A stretch of DNA of 14,118 bases from Pseudomonadota bacterium (GCA_023438115.1 JAEZEB010000006.1:1-14118), one strand, 5' to 3'; counted from the stretch's first letter, positions 1 through 6,808 are shown. Program-made: numbers and translations. Notes: a model not told the origin generated them from the sequence alone.

Positions 1-439
1 GCGCGGGAGCGCGCGCGCTGTCCTGCGTGCGCAGCGGCGCATCGGGCGACAGCGGCTTGGGCTGGTAGGCCGGGATGGGCCGGCTCAGCGTGGCGGTGAG
101 CAGGTCCTCGATCGAGGGCGCGGCGGCCTGCGGCCGCGCGCCGCCGCCGTCGGCCGTCACGCGGATCTCGTAGCCGCCGATCTGGATGACGTCGTCTTCC
201 TGCAGGGGTCCGTAGCGATCGTCGATCGCCTTGCCGTTGACCTCGGTGACCGACAGGCCGCCGTGGTCCTCGACGAACAGCTGGCCGTCGCGGTGCACGA
301 GCGACGCGTGCTTCTTGCCGATGGTCCAGCCCTTGAGCTGCACCGTGTTGTCCTCGCCCTTGCCGATGCTGGCGGCTTCGCCCCGGAAGGGGATGGCCTG
401 GGTCTCCCCCTTGGCCGTGGTGACGGTGATCGTGAACAT
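1..439 (-). CDS. FHA-domain protein, N-terminal part (3' end beyond left edge); possibly an FHA-linked Tad ATPase
   Basis: The gene starts at ATG 439 and stays open to base 1 (146 codons seen). Residues 1 to about 95 form a forkhead-associated (FHA) fold. Visible FHA features are an early Gly-Lys-Gly-Glu-Asp-Asn turn, the Lys-Lys-His-Ala-Ser core (the usual S/K-x-x-H-A region), a Val-Asn-Gly-Lys loop and the closing Asp-Asp-Val-Ile-Gln-Ile-Gly-Gly strand. FHA domains bind phosphothreonine peptides. A Pro/Ala-rich linker follows, ending in residues such as PIPAYQPKPLSPDAPL. The start lies 11 bp after the cpaC stop, with only a weak GCGGCGG-type ribosome site, so coupling to cpaC is likely. The position directly after cpaC is where tad loci usually carry cpaE or cpaF, so an FHA domain fused to a CpaF/TadA ATPase is plausible. 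The fused part is outside the window, and a free FHA protein is equally possible from what is visible. Confidence 0.85.
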   Translation of the reverse strand, partial: MFTITVTTAKGETQAIPFRGEAASIGKGEDNTVQLKGWTIGKKHASLVHRDGQLFVEDHGGLSVTEVNGKAIDDRYGPLQEDDVIQIGGYEIRVTADGGGARPQAAAPSIEDLLTATLSRPIPAYQPKPLSPDAPLRTQDSARAPA

Positions 440-450
440 GGCCGCCGCGC

Positions 451-1932
451 TCAGTCCACCAGGCCCTGGTCGGTCAGCGCGTCCTGGAAGCGCTCGCGCA
501 TGGCCTTGGCCTTGTCCAGCCGCTGCTGGTTGGCGGTGGAGGACGGGTCCACCACCATGGGGGTGACGAACACCACCAGGTCGCTGCGGCCGGCCGTGAA
601 GTTGGTCGAGCGGAACAGCGCGCCCATCACCGGCACGTCACCCAGGAAGGGGAACTTGTCGACGGCCTTGGACATGTTCTCGTTCACCAGCCCCGACAGC
701 ACCACGGTCTGGCCGCTCTTGAGGTTGATGTCGGAGGAGGTGGAACGCGTCGTGAAGCCGGGGATGCCCTGCACGCTCACCGAGGGGTCGATGGCCGACA
801 CCTCGGTCTCCAGCTTGGCCTGGATCACGTCGTTCTCGTCCACGATGGGCGTGATGTTCAGCTTGATGCCGTAGTCCTTGAAGGTCACGCTCACCTGGCC
901 GGTGGCGTTGGTCACCGGCAGCGGGATCTGGCCGCCGGCGAGGAACTTCGCTTCGCCGCCGGAGCGCGTCGCCAGTTCGGGCGCGGCCAGCATGCCGGCG
1001 TCGCCGTTGCTCACCGCGAGGTTGATCACCGAGGTCAGCGTGCTGGCCAGGCCCAGGTACAGGCGCCAGGGCTGGCTACGGATGCTCAGGGGCCGGTTGG
1101 CGCCGGCGCCCGGCGCGAAGGTCGGATCCAGCGTCGAAGGCGTGTAGCGGAACTGCGAGTTGGCGATGACGTCCGCGGTGACGGCCGCGGCCGGGCCGTT
1201 CATGGCGGTGGCCCACTGGATGCCCAGGTTTTCCAGCGCGTTGCGCTTGAACTCCATGAACTGCACCTTGATGTAGACCATCTTCTTGAGGGTCACCTCC
1301 TCCTCGCGCACGAGGTTGATCACCTGGCGGTAGCTCTGCACGATGGTGTCGATGCGGCTCAGGTTGATCTTGCTCGTGGCGCCGGACAGCACCACCTGGT
1401 CGCCCACGGTGTCGATCTTCACGCCGGGCATGTCGTCCAGCAGCGCGCGCACGTTGCGGGCCACCACGCTGCTGTCGGAGACGCTGACGCGCACGCGGTA
1501 CTTGCGCACCTTGCCGCCGCTCCACAGGAACAGGCTGGTGTCGCCGGCCTGCTCGCCCAGCAGCAGCACTTCCTTGCCGTCCAGGACGTTGGCGGTGATC
1601 AGCTTGCCGTTGCCCACCGCGACGCGCGAGACGCCGGTGGCCGGCAGCGTGCGGGCCTCGCCCACGAACAGGCGGATCTCCTCGACGGCTTCCTCCAGCT
1701 TGTCGCCGGGCGAGAAGGGCTGGCCGCCGGCGGCGGCCGGCGCGGTGACGGGCTGGCCGGCGGCAGTCACGGGCAGGTTCTGCACCGGCACCGTGGCGGG
1801 ACGCGGGCGCACTTCACCTTGCGCGAGGGCGGCGGGGACGGCGGCGGCCAGGAGCGCGCCGATGCAGGTGGCGGAAACAGCGCGCGGGGATCGGAGGACG
1901 TTCGTCATGGGGAATTTCTTCGAAGAGCGCAT
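451..1932 (-). CDS. cpaC: Tad/Flp pilus outer-membrane secretin CpaC/RcpA
   Basis: This 493-residue protein forms the outer-membrane channel through which the Flp pilus leaves the cell. Residues 1-37 are a signal peptide with a basic start, a hydrophobic Ala/Leu core and cleavage at ALA|Q. Residues about 60-190 are the N-terminal secretin-associated region, with the phrases GNGKLITANVLDGKEVLLLG and GDQVVLSGATSKINLSRID typical of CpaC/RcpA. The C-terminal half is the secretin domain, with SGQTVVLSGLVNE followed by FPFLGDVPVMGALFRS and LVVFVTPMVV, the family's classic closing motifs. I chose ATG 1932, 5 bp after the cpaB stop. An in-frame ATG at 1908 would shorten the signal peptide n-region to a basic RSPR stretch and is also possible. 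The reading frame continues upstream of 1932, but there it overlaps cpaB in another frame and is not coding. The length fits the family. Confidence 0.95.
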   Translation of the reverse strand: MRSSKKFPMTNVLRSPRAVSATCIGALLAAAVPAALAQGEVRPRPATVPVQNLPVTAAGQPVTAPAAAGGQPFSPGDKLEEAVEEIRLFVGEARTLPATGVSRVAVGNGKLITANVLDGKEVLLLGEQAGDTSLFLWSGGKVRKYRVRVSVSDSSVVARNVRALLDDMPGVKIDTVGDQVVLSGATSKINLSRIDTIVQSYRQVINLVREEEVTLKKMVYIKVQFMEFKRNALENLGIQWATAMNGPAAAVTADVIANSQFRYTPSTLDPTFAPGAGANRPLSIRSQPWRLYLGLASTLTSVINLAVSNGDAGMLAAPELATRSGGEAKFLAGGQIPLPVTNATGQVSVTFKDYGIKLNITPIVDENDVIQAKLETEVSAIDPSVSVQGIPGFTTRSTSSDINLKSGQTVVLSGLVNENMSKAVDKFPFLGDVPVMGALFRSTNFTAGRSDLVVFVTPMVVDPSSTANQQRLDKAKAMRERFQDALTDQGLVD

Positions 1933-1937
1933 GGCGT

Positions 1938-2939
1938 TCACTTGGCCACGGCGGCGTTGGCGACCGCCTGGTTGACGGCGGCGGGCATTCCGGGAATGGC
2001 CGCGGCCGCACCCGGCATCGAGAGGTTGGGCACGTTGATGTTGATCGGGGGCGCGGCGCCGCCGCCGCCCTTGCCGCCCACGATGTACTCGACGCGCAGC
2101 GAGGGCAGGCCGCCTTCGTCGCCGCCCTGGCCGGGCGGGCGCGGCAGGCCCACGCCCTCGAGGTGGGCAGTGTTCACCACGCGCACGCGCGCCGGGTTGC
2201 TGTCCTGCGGGCTGCGCAGCGTCGTGCGGATGCGGCCGCTCTGCTGCGCCAGCGCGATCACGGCGGCTTCCTGCGGCGTGACTTCCACCGTCACCGTCTG
2301 GTACTGCTCGTCCGGCCGGCGCGGTTCGGCATTCGGGTTCGCGGCCACGGCATCGGTGCGGCGGCCGGTGGCGATCACCTTGACGTACTGCAGGAAGGGG
2401 AACACCTGCTGTCCGCTGCTCGAACCCGAGCCGTCCGACGGCGCGTTGTTGATCAGGTACATGTCGATGCGGTCGCCGGGCTTGATCATCTGGGCGATCG
2501 AGTTGAGCTCGTCGATGTCCACCGTGAAGGCGCGCATGCCGGCCTGGATGGTGTGCGAGAACTCGCGCGGGCGGTCGTCGAAGACCTGCGCGCGCAGCAG
2601 CGGCCGGCCCTTGAGCGCGGGCAGCAGCAGCGGCTTGCCGGCCACCGCCTCGAACTGCTCCACGTCCAGCGTGTCGGCATAGACCAGGTCGGCCGGGATC
2701 TCGCGCGCCGCGACGACGCCGTCGTCCAGCACGGCGCCGGCGGGCAGGTCGCGCGTGGGCACGATCACCGACACCGTGGCGCCCCCGCGGGCACGCTCCA
2801 CGATCTCGGCCTGGATCGCCTGCTCGCGGTTGCGCAGGTAGGTCACCGACAGCCAGGTGGCCAGCAGCCCCAGCACCAGGGCCAGGGCGACCAGTGCCCA
2901 CAGCCGGTTGATCTTCAACTTTCCGAATCGGATCGCCAT
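1938..2939 (-). CDS. cpaB: Flp pilus assembly protein CpaB/RcpC
   Basis: This 333-residue protein is a periplasmic, membrane-tethered partner of the secretin in the Tad machine. Residues about 13-34 are one transmembrane segment (LWALVALALVLGLLATWLSV). Residues about 55-120 form an SAF-like domain that starts with IVPTRDLPAGAVL. The RcpC domain follows, with GMRAFTVDIDEL then IKPGDRIDMYLI, QYVKVIATGR, and VTVEVTPQEAAVIALAQQSG, all typical of the family. The last 45 or so residues (from GGKGGGGAAPP) are a Gly/Pro/Ala/Asn-rich extension that looks disordered. The ATG at 2939 has an AAGGGA ribosome site 6 nt upstream. The gene lies 34 bp after the small Flp-like gene and 5 bp before cpaC. The cpaB-cpaC order matches other tad loci. 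Confidence 0.95.
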   Translation of the reverse strand: MAIRFGKLKINRLWALVALALVLGLLATWLSVTYLRNREQAIQAEIVERARGGATVSVIVPTRDLPAGAVLDDGVVAAREIPADLVYADTLDVEQFEAVAGKPLLLPALKGRPLLRAQVFDDRPREFSHTIQAGMRAFTVDIDELNSIAQMIKPGDRIDMYLINNAPSDGSGSSSGQQVFPFLQYVKVIATGRRTDAVAANPNAEPRRPDEQYQTVTVEVTPQEAAVIALAQQSGRIRTTLRSPQDSNPARVRVVNTAHLEGVGLPRPPGQGGDEGGLPSLRVEYIVGGKGGGGAAPPININVPNLSMPGAAAAIPGMPAAVNQAVANAAVAK

Positions 2940-2973
2940 CTCAGGTCCCTTGTTCGCGCTTCATTCGCGGCAG

Positions 2974-3180
2974 TCAGAAAATGTTGAGGTTGGTGGAATT
3001 GCCCACCCCGTAGGTGAAGCCCTGGTAGGCCTGCTTCATCGCGCCGACCACCTGCTGCACGGGAGCGCTCTTGCCGCCCTCCACCAGGATCAGCACGGCC
3101 AGCATGGTCACGACCAGGTACTCGACGAGCGACTGGCCGCGCATCGCGCGGCGCCGCTGCAGGGTCTTCATGTTCTTCAT
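2974..3180 (-). CDS. Small Flp-like prepilin (second pilin or minor pseudopilin)
   Basis: This 68-residue protein has a basic leader of about 15 residues, then RG|QSLVEYLVVTMLAVLIL. That is the Flp prepilin pattern: Gly at the cleavage site, Glu at +5, Tyr at +6, then one hydrophobic helix (residues 21-33). Only about 35 residues follow, ending in NSTNLNIF, so the mature protein would be about 53 residues, within the small Flp size range. It differs from the flp pilin at 6793-6530, which has a longer, Ala/Lys/Glu-rich tail. ATG 3180 overlaps the previous stop (ATGA), indicating translational coupling. An in-frame ATG at 3171 would drop three leader residues. The gene sits between the unknown secreted protein and cpaB, 34 bp before the latter. 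It could be a second pilin, a minor tip or initiation subunit, or a substrate-like assembly factor; the sequence does not decide. Confidence 0.85.
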   Translation of the reverse strand: MKNMKTLQRRRAMRGQSLVEYLVVTMLAVLILVEGGKSAPVQQVVGAMKQAYQGFTYGVGNSTNLNIF

Positions 3181-3881
3181 GGGCGGTCCACCACGTTCGC
3201 GACGATGCTGGTGCGGCCCGAGCCGTCGGCGGCCGGGCTGATCACCACGCTCATCAGGTTGGTCCCCCGCTGCAGTTCCAGCACGTGGCCCTCGCCCGCG
3301 CCGGTGCGCACGGGCCGCTGGCTGACCACCACCCAGCCCTGGCTGCCGAGGCCGCTGGCGTAGAACTCGCGGTTGGTGGCGACGCGGGAGTTGTTGAAGG
3401 CCACCACGGTGCGCGCGTTGCGCACCGGGTCGCTCGATTCGATGTCGGAGGCGATGCGGCTTCCGGGCAGCACCGGGAACGCGGGTGCGCCGGAAGCGAC
3501 GCGCGGGCCGGCCTGCGGCCGCGTGACGGTCACCAGCGCATGGCTGCCGGTGGCGCTCGGCCGCACCTGCACGCTGATGAAGCAACGGTCGTGCACCGTG
3601 GAGATCACGCGCCAGCCCGGCACGTCGTGCTCCATGGAGCCGGGCCGCTGGGGCGTGGCGAGCGGGCGCCACAGCTCGCGGTAATGCGCCAGCAGCGCGG
3701 CCACCGACAGCTCGGAGTCGAGCGCGCGCACCGTCATCGCCATGCCGTTGCTGTTGGACGCGGGCAGGACCATCTCCTCGCGGGCCCCCGCGGGTGCGCG
3801 CGGCACGGCGCAGCCCATGTCGGCAGCGGCCGGTACGGCCACCGCGGCGAGCAGGGAAAGGAGGAGGACGCGCATGATCAT
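3177..3881 (-). CDS. Secreted protein of unknown function in the tad operon, apparently two copies of one domain
   Basis: This 234-residue protein is not one I recognise. Residues 1-20 are a clear signal peptide (VLLLSLLAAVAVPAAA then Asp), so the mature protein should be periplasmic or exported. There is no lipobox. Two cysteines occur, C24 and C100, which could pair. The mature part appears to hold two related halves. Each has a helix-like stretch containing an aromatic residue, then a Gly-Trp strand (PGWRVIST in the first half, QGWVVVSQ in the second), then a hydrophobic strand ending in Ser-Gly-type turns (SATGSHALVTV and AADGSGRTSIVANV). The start ATG 3881 overlaps the TadE stop by one base (TGATG); ATG 3875 is an alternative. 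The stop overlaps the next gene's start by four bases. This tight coupling argues for a role in Flp pilus assembly or pilus-tip function, but that is inference. Confidence 0.85.
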   Translation of the reverse strand: MIMRVLLLSLLAAVAVPAAADMGCAVPRAPAGAREEMVLPASNSNGMAMTVRALDSELSVAALLAHYRELWRPLATPQRPGSMEHDVPGWRVISTVHDRCFISVQVRPSATGSHALVTVTRPQAGPRVASGAPAFPVLPGSRIASDIESSDPVRNARTVVAFNNSRVATNREFYASGLGSQGWVVVSQRPVRTGAGEGHVLELQRGTNLMSVVISPAADGSGRTSIVANVVDRP

Positions 3882-4744
3882 CAGTTGGCGGTCGTGCGGT
3901 CGGGAGGGACGATGTCCGGCTCGATCTTCCCGATGTCCAGGAAGCACAGTTCGGGGACGAAGGCCACGGCGGCGGCGCAGGCCGCCACTTCCATGATCTT
4001 GTCCAGGTGGATCTTGGTGCTCAGGCCGGTGATCGACAGGCCGGCGACCATGGAGCGCACGTGGCTCGATCCGTTCGCGCCCCAGCCGTTGGCGAGGATC
4101 ACGTTGCGGTCCCTGAAGACCAGGGGTCCGCCGGCGACATCGTCCGGATCGAACAGCCCGAATTTCGAGCTCGAGCCCAGCGTGCCGCCGATCGGCAGCG
4201 TGGTCACGGTGATGCGTCCCTCGCCGGTGTACAGGCCGCGGGTCTCCAGCGAGAAGCCGAGGAAGGAGGTGAAGTCCGTCAGCGTGCCCAGCACGTCGCC
4301 GGTGGCGATGTCGGGCGACTTGGCGTTGGTGACGGGCCCGATGGCGGCCGTCTTCAGCATGGTGCTGCCGTCGCGGTTGGTCCACATCGCGCGCGGGCGC
4401 GCCGGGACCTCGCCGGAGGCCTTGTCGTCGGCGCGCAGCACGCCGCGTCCCTGCTGCACCACGCGCACCATGGCTTCGCGGCGCAGTTCCTCCTCGGATT
4501 TGGCGTGCCCCGGCCAGGTCGCATGCGCGGAGGCGCCGCCGTACCAGACGGTGCGTTCCCAGGCCACGTAGCGCGCCGACTGCGCGGCAGCGGCCTTGAT
4601 GTCGCTGTAGCGGCCGAACATCGGGATGATCAGGAACACCGGCACCAGGAACAGCACCGCGCCGACCACGAACTCCGTCATGGCCTGGCCGCGCTGCTTG
4701 CGGCGCGGCGTGTTGCGGGGGTGCAGGGTGCGTTCCATGGACAT
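3881..4744 (-). CDS. TadE-like minor pseudopilin
   Basis: This 287-residue protein belongs to the TadE-like group of pseudopilins. A basic leader (residues 1-19, rich in Arg/Lys) ends in RG, followed by Q-A-M-T-E-F, so Glu lies at +5 and Phe at +6 after the predicted cleavage between G19 and Q20. A hydrophobic helix (residues about 25-43, VVGAVLFLVPVFLIIPMF) follows, then DIKAAAAQSARYVAWERTVW, the sort of amphipathic continuation seen in TadE-type proteins. The rest is a large extracytoplasmic domain with C-terminal cysteines (around VAACAAAVAFVPELCFLD). It is longer than many TadE proteins. The start ATG 4744 lies 3 bp after the TadG-like stop; ATG 4738 is an alternative. Neither has a clear ribosome site, which suggests coupled translation. 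The predicted role is a minor subunit needed to start or shape Flp fibres. Confidence 0.85.
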   Translation of the reverse strand: MSMERTLHPRNTPRRKQRGQAMTEFVVGAVLFLVPVFLIIPMFGRYSDIKAAAAQSARYVAWERTVWYGGASAHATWPGHAKSEEELRREAMVRVVQQGRGVLRADDKASGEVPARPRAMWTNRDGSTMLKTAAIGPVTNAKSPDIATGDVLGTLTDFTSFLGFSLETRGLYTGEGRITVTTLPIGGTLGSSSKFGLFDPDDVAGGPLVFRDRNVILANGWGANGSSHVRSMVAGLSITGLSTKIHLDKIMEVAACAAAVAFVPELCFLDIGKIEPDIVPPDRTTAN

Positions 4745-4747
4745 CGC

Positions 4748-6352
4748 TCAGAACAGCACGTTGCGCAGGATGGACGCGGCCTGCTCCGCCAGCCCGTTCT
4801 TCACCAGGCGGGCCTGCCAGTAGGGGCTGTAGGTGCTGCCCCATTCGACGCGGTTGTCGCTGCGCGGGAACAGCTTGGACGGCCGGCGGAAGTAGGCTTC
4901 GGCGCGTCCCAGCGAGCGCATGTAGTAGTCGCCGCTGCTGAGCGGCAGGGCCAGGTCGCCGGTGCCCGTGCCGCCGATCTTGTAGCCGCCCGACGCGGAC
5001 GTCAGCAGCTTGTTGCCGGGACGCTCGATCTCCAGCACCCAGGGCGGCGCGACGTCGTTGTAGTTGTTCTGCGTGCCGCTGCGCGTGGCCTGCTGCGCCT
5101 GGTTGTTCTTCACGTTGTCGGCGACTTCCATGTAGGCGCGGATGCCCGTCATGGAGCTGAAGGAACTGCCGGGGCCCTCGCCGGTCTGGATCCACGCCGG
5201 GATCGCCGTCATCGGGTTGACGTGCGCGGCGCCGAACTGCACGGCCGCGGCCGGGTCCACGCCGGTGTTGGCGCCGTTGCGGTGCTCGATGCTGTTCACG
5301 AAAGGCATCAGCGCCTGGGAGTTGCCCCACTGCGAGTTGCCGGAAAAGGCCGCGCCCGTGCCCGCCGGCAGCGGCGGCAGCGGGAACACGATGGGGATCG
5401 GGATGCCGAACGGGCCCACCAGGGTCAGCGACACCACCACGAACAGGCCGGTGGCGTCCAGGCTGCTGAAGCCCTGCAGGTGCGCCGTGTCCTTGCCCGA
5501 CTTGAGGCTGCTGCCACCGGAGTGGAAGTGCATCATCAGGATGGGACCGAAGCCGTAGGTGAACAGCCGCGTCGGGTCGATCAGCATCGGCAGCGGCCAG
5601 ATCGGCGGCAGCGACCGGTTCTTGTAGAACAGGTCCATCGACGCCTGCGTGACGAAGGCCATGCGGTTCTTGTCCGGCGGATCGTTGCCGGTGACCGTCA
5701 CGCGCTTGGTGAAGGTGGTGAAGCGGGCCAGCGACACTGCCATCGCCGCGGTGCCCAGCGTCGACATGGACGCTTCGGGCTCGTTCGCCTTGATGACGCC
5801 CGGCACCAGGTCCGCGGCGATCGAGGGGCCCATCGCGTAGTGGTAGGTCGTCGCGGCAGCGCCCAGCGCGGTGATCACCCCGTCCAGCACCGGCACGCCC
5901 ACCTGCGCCGCGGTCTCGAGCACCGGCTTGGCGACGCTGCTGGCGGCCTTGTTGACGTTGAAGGGCACCGTCCACATCGCGCCCAGCGACGACATGTTGG
6001 CGAAGGTCTGCGAGATGGTCGCGAACTCGCCGTTGTAGGTGTTCTCGTAGTTGCGGGCCCAGCCGGCCAGGCTCACGAGCTGCGCCACCGACACCTGGTT
6101 GGCGATGACGGCGCGGTTCATGTACGCGGTGAAGTTCAGTTCACGCGCGTGCGCCACCGCGGCGCTGTAGACCGCCGCGTCGGCGGTGTTCTGCAGCTTC
6201 ATGCGGTGGAAGGTCATCTGGCCCACGTTGAACGTGGCCAGCAGCCCGAGCAGCACCACCACCGTGGTGACGGCGATGAAGACGAGCGCCTGCCCGCGCT
6301 GGCGCGCGCGGCCCGGGCGGCTGCGGCTGGCGATCGTGGGCGTGGACGACAC
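4748..6352 (-). CDS. TadG-like Flp pilus assembly protein
   Basis: This 534-residue protein has one N-terminal membrane segment. A basic leader precedes RGQALVFIAVTTVVVLLGLLA (helix at residues about 22-42), then the amphipathic stretch FNVGQMTFHRMKLQNTADAA, which is the signature of the TadE/TadG-related 'Tad' domain (the QNAADAAA-type motif). The RGQ start matches the pseudopilins, but there is no Glu at +5, so processing as a true prepilin is doubtful. The remaining 480 or so residues are a large periplasmic or exported domain that I do not recognise; no von Willebrand MIDAS motif is evident, unlike classical TadG. The start is GTG 6352, chosen because CGAGGAG lies 7 nt upstream at 6360-6366. 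The gene follows flp after 177 bp and precedes the TadE-like gene by 3 bp. Confidence 0.85.
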   Translation of the reverse strand: MSSTPTIASRSRPGRARQRGQALVFIAVTTVVVLLGLLATFNVGQMTFHRMKLQNTADAAVYSAAVAHARELNFTAYMNRAVIANQVSVAQLVSLAGWARNYENTYNGEFATISQTFANMSSLGAMWTVPFNVNKAASSVAKPVLETAAQVGVPVLDGVITALGAAATTYHYAMGPSIAADLVPGVIKANEPEASMSTLGTAAMAVSLARFTTFTKRVTVTGNDPPDKNRMAFVTQASMDLFYKNRSLPPIWPLPMLIDPTRLFTYGFGPILMMHFHSGGSSLKSGKDTAHLQGFSSLDATGLFVVVSLTLVGPFGIPIPIVFPLPPLPAGTGAAFSGNSQWGNSQALMPFVNSIEHRNGANTGVDPAAAVQFGAAHVNPMTAIPAWIQTGEGPGSSFSSMTGIRAYMEVADNVKNNQAQQATRSGTQNNYNDVAPPWVLEIERPGNKLLTSASGGYKIGGTGTGDLALPLSSGDYYMRSLGRAEAYFRRPSKLFPRSDNRVEWGSTYSPYWQARLVKNGLAEQAASILRNVLF

Positions 6353-6359
6353 TCGTCGG

Positions 6360-6366
6360 CTCCTCG
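6360..6366 (-). promoter_or_regulatory. Ribosome binding site fixing the GTG start of the TadG-like gene
   Basis: CGAGGAG lies 7 nt upstream of GTG 6352. No ATG in the N-terminal region has a comparable site, so this sequence supports the non-ATG start. Confidence 0.7.
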
Positions 6367-6396
6367 TTGCTCCAATGCAGGCTTGCGCCAGAGCGG

Positions 6397-6412
6397 GCGG
6401 CCGTCAGGCCGC
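6397..6412. repeat. Inverted repeat, 6-bp arms, 4-nt loop
   Basis: GCGGCC and GGCCGC are separated by four bases. On the minus-strand transcript this would form a short GC-only hairpin about 45 nt before the TadG-like start codon. It lacks a U-tract. It may act together with the stronger palindrome at 6443-6461. Confidence 0.5.
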
Positions 6413-6442
6413 GCCGGTCTCGCGAAGCGGTTGGGGGTCCCC

Positions 6443-6461
6443 GGCCGCGCGTCGCGCGGCC
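6443..6461. repeat. Strong 19-bp palindrome between flp and the TadG-like gene
   Basis: The arms GGCCGCGCG and CGCGCGGCC flank a single base, giving a near-perfect, all-GC hairpin in the minus-strand transcript about 70 nt downstream of the flp stop. No run of U follows, so a classical intrinsic terminator is not supported. An RNA-stability, processing or partial-termination element is the more likely reading, since the pilin message usually must exceed that of the assembly genes. An orphan AAGGAGG (6461-6467, minus strand) lies directly before the hairpin with no start codon near it. Confidence 0.55.
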
Positions 6462-6529
6462 CTCCTTGTGGTTACCAGGCCGCCCGGCGGTGCGTCCCCC
6501 GGTGCGGCCCGCGTCAAGCCCGCGGCGGC

Positions 6530-6793
6530 TTACTTCTGCTCGTTGCCGTAGTTGCCGAGGTTGACCTTCTTGGCCCCCGACTCACCGGCCTTGGTGGAGG
6601 CTTCCTTGGCCTTGCCCTGCGCCGTCTCGGCGGAGCTGCCGGCCATCTCGGCCGCCATGCCCGCGGTCTGGTTGCGGATGGTGCTGCCGAAGAAGCTGTA
6701 GACGCCGATCGCCGCGACGGCGATGAGGGCCACGATGATGATGTACTCGGTCATGCCCTGACCGGCCTGGCGGAAGCGACGCGAATTGCGCAT
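6530..6793 (-). CDS. flp: Flp/Fap-type major pilin precursor
   Basis: This 87-residue Flp prepilin is the likely building block of the Tad pilus. A basic leader of 11 residues (MRNSRRFRQAG) is followed by Q-G-M-T-E-Y, giving cleavage after G11 with Glu at +5 and Tyr at +6, the hallmark of Flp pilins. A hydrophobic helix (IIIVALIAVAAIGVYSFFG, residues about 18-36) comes next, then STIRNQTAGMAAEMAG and an Ala/Lys/Glu/Gly-rich hydrophilic tail (to residue 87), longer than in the smallest Flp pilins. I chose ATG 6793 because AAAGGAG lies 8 nt upstream; an upstream in-frame ATG (6871) has no such support. The gene stands alone between two gaps, as expected for a highly expressed pilin read partly from its own signals. 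Confidence 0.95.
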   Translation of the reverse strand: MRNSRRFRQAGQGMTEYIIIVALIAVAAIGVYSFFGSTIRNQTAGMAAEMAGSSAETAQGKAKEASTKAGESGAKKVNLGNYGNEQK

Positions 6794-6801
6794 GGGTTTT
6801 T

Positions 6802-6808
6802 CTCCTTT
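6802..6808 (-). promoter_or_regulatory. Strong ribosome binding site of flp
   Basis: AAAGGAG lies 8 nt upstream of ATG 6793, the best ribosome site in the window. It is preceded by a CAACAACAACG stretch (about 6815-6825), an unstructured A/C-rich leader of the kind that favours ribosome entry. Both fit high pilin expression. Confidence 0.75.

Noticed and set aside
3882..5975. Extension of the 3881-3177 gene upstream to 5975 as a 932-residue protein
   Set aside because: The added part is an out-of-frame reading of the TadE- and TadG-like genes, rich in Arg/Gly/His; the signal peptide starts at 3881.
6443..6461. Intrinsic terminator after flp
   Set aside because: The hairpin is strong but no U-tract follows on the minus-strand transcript, and the downstream genes appear to depend on the same operon.
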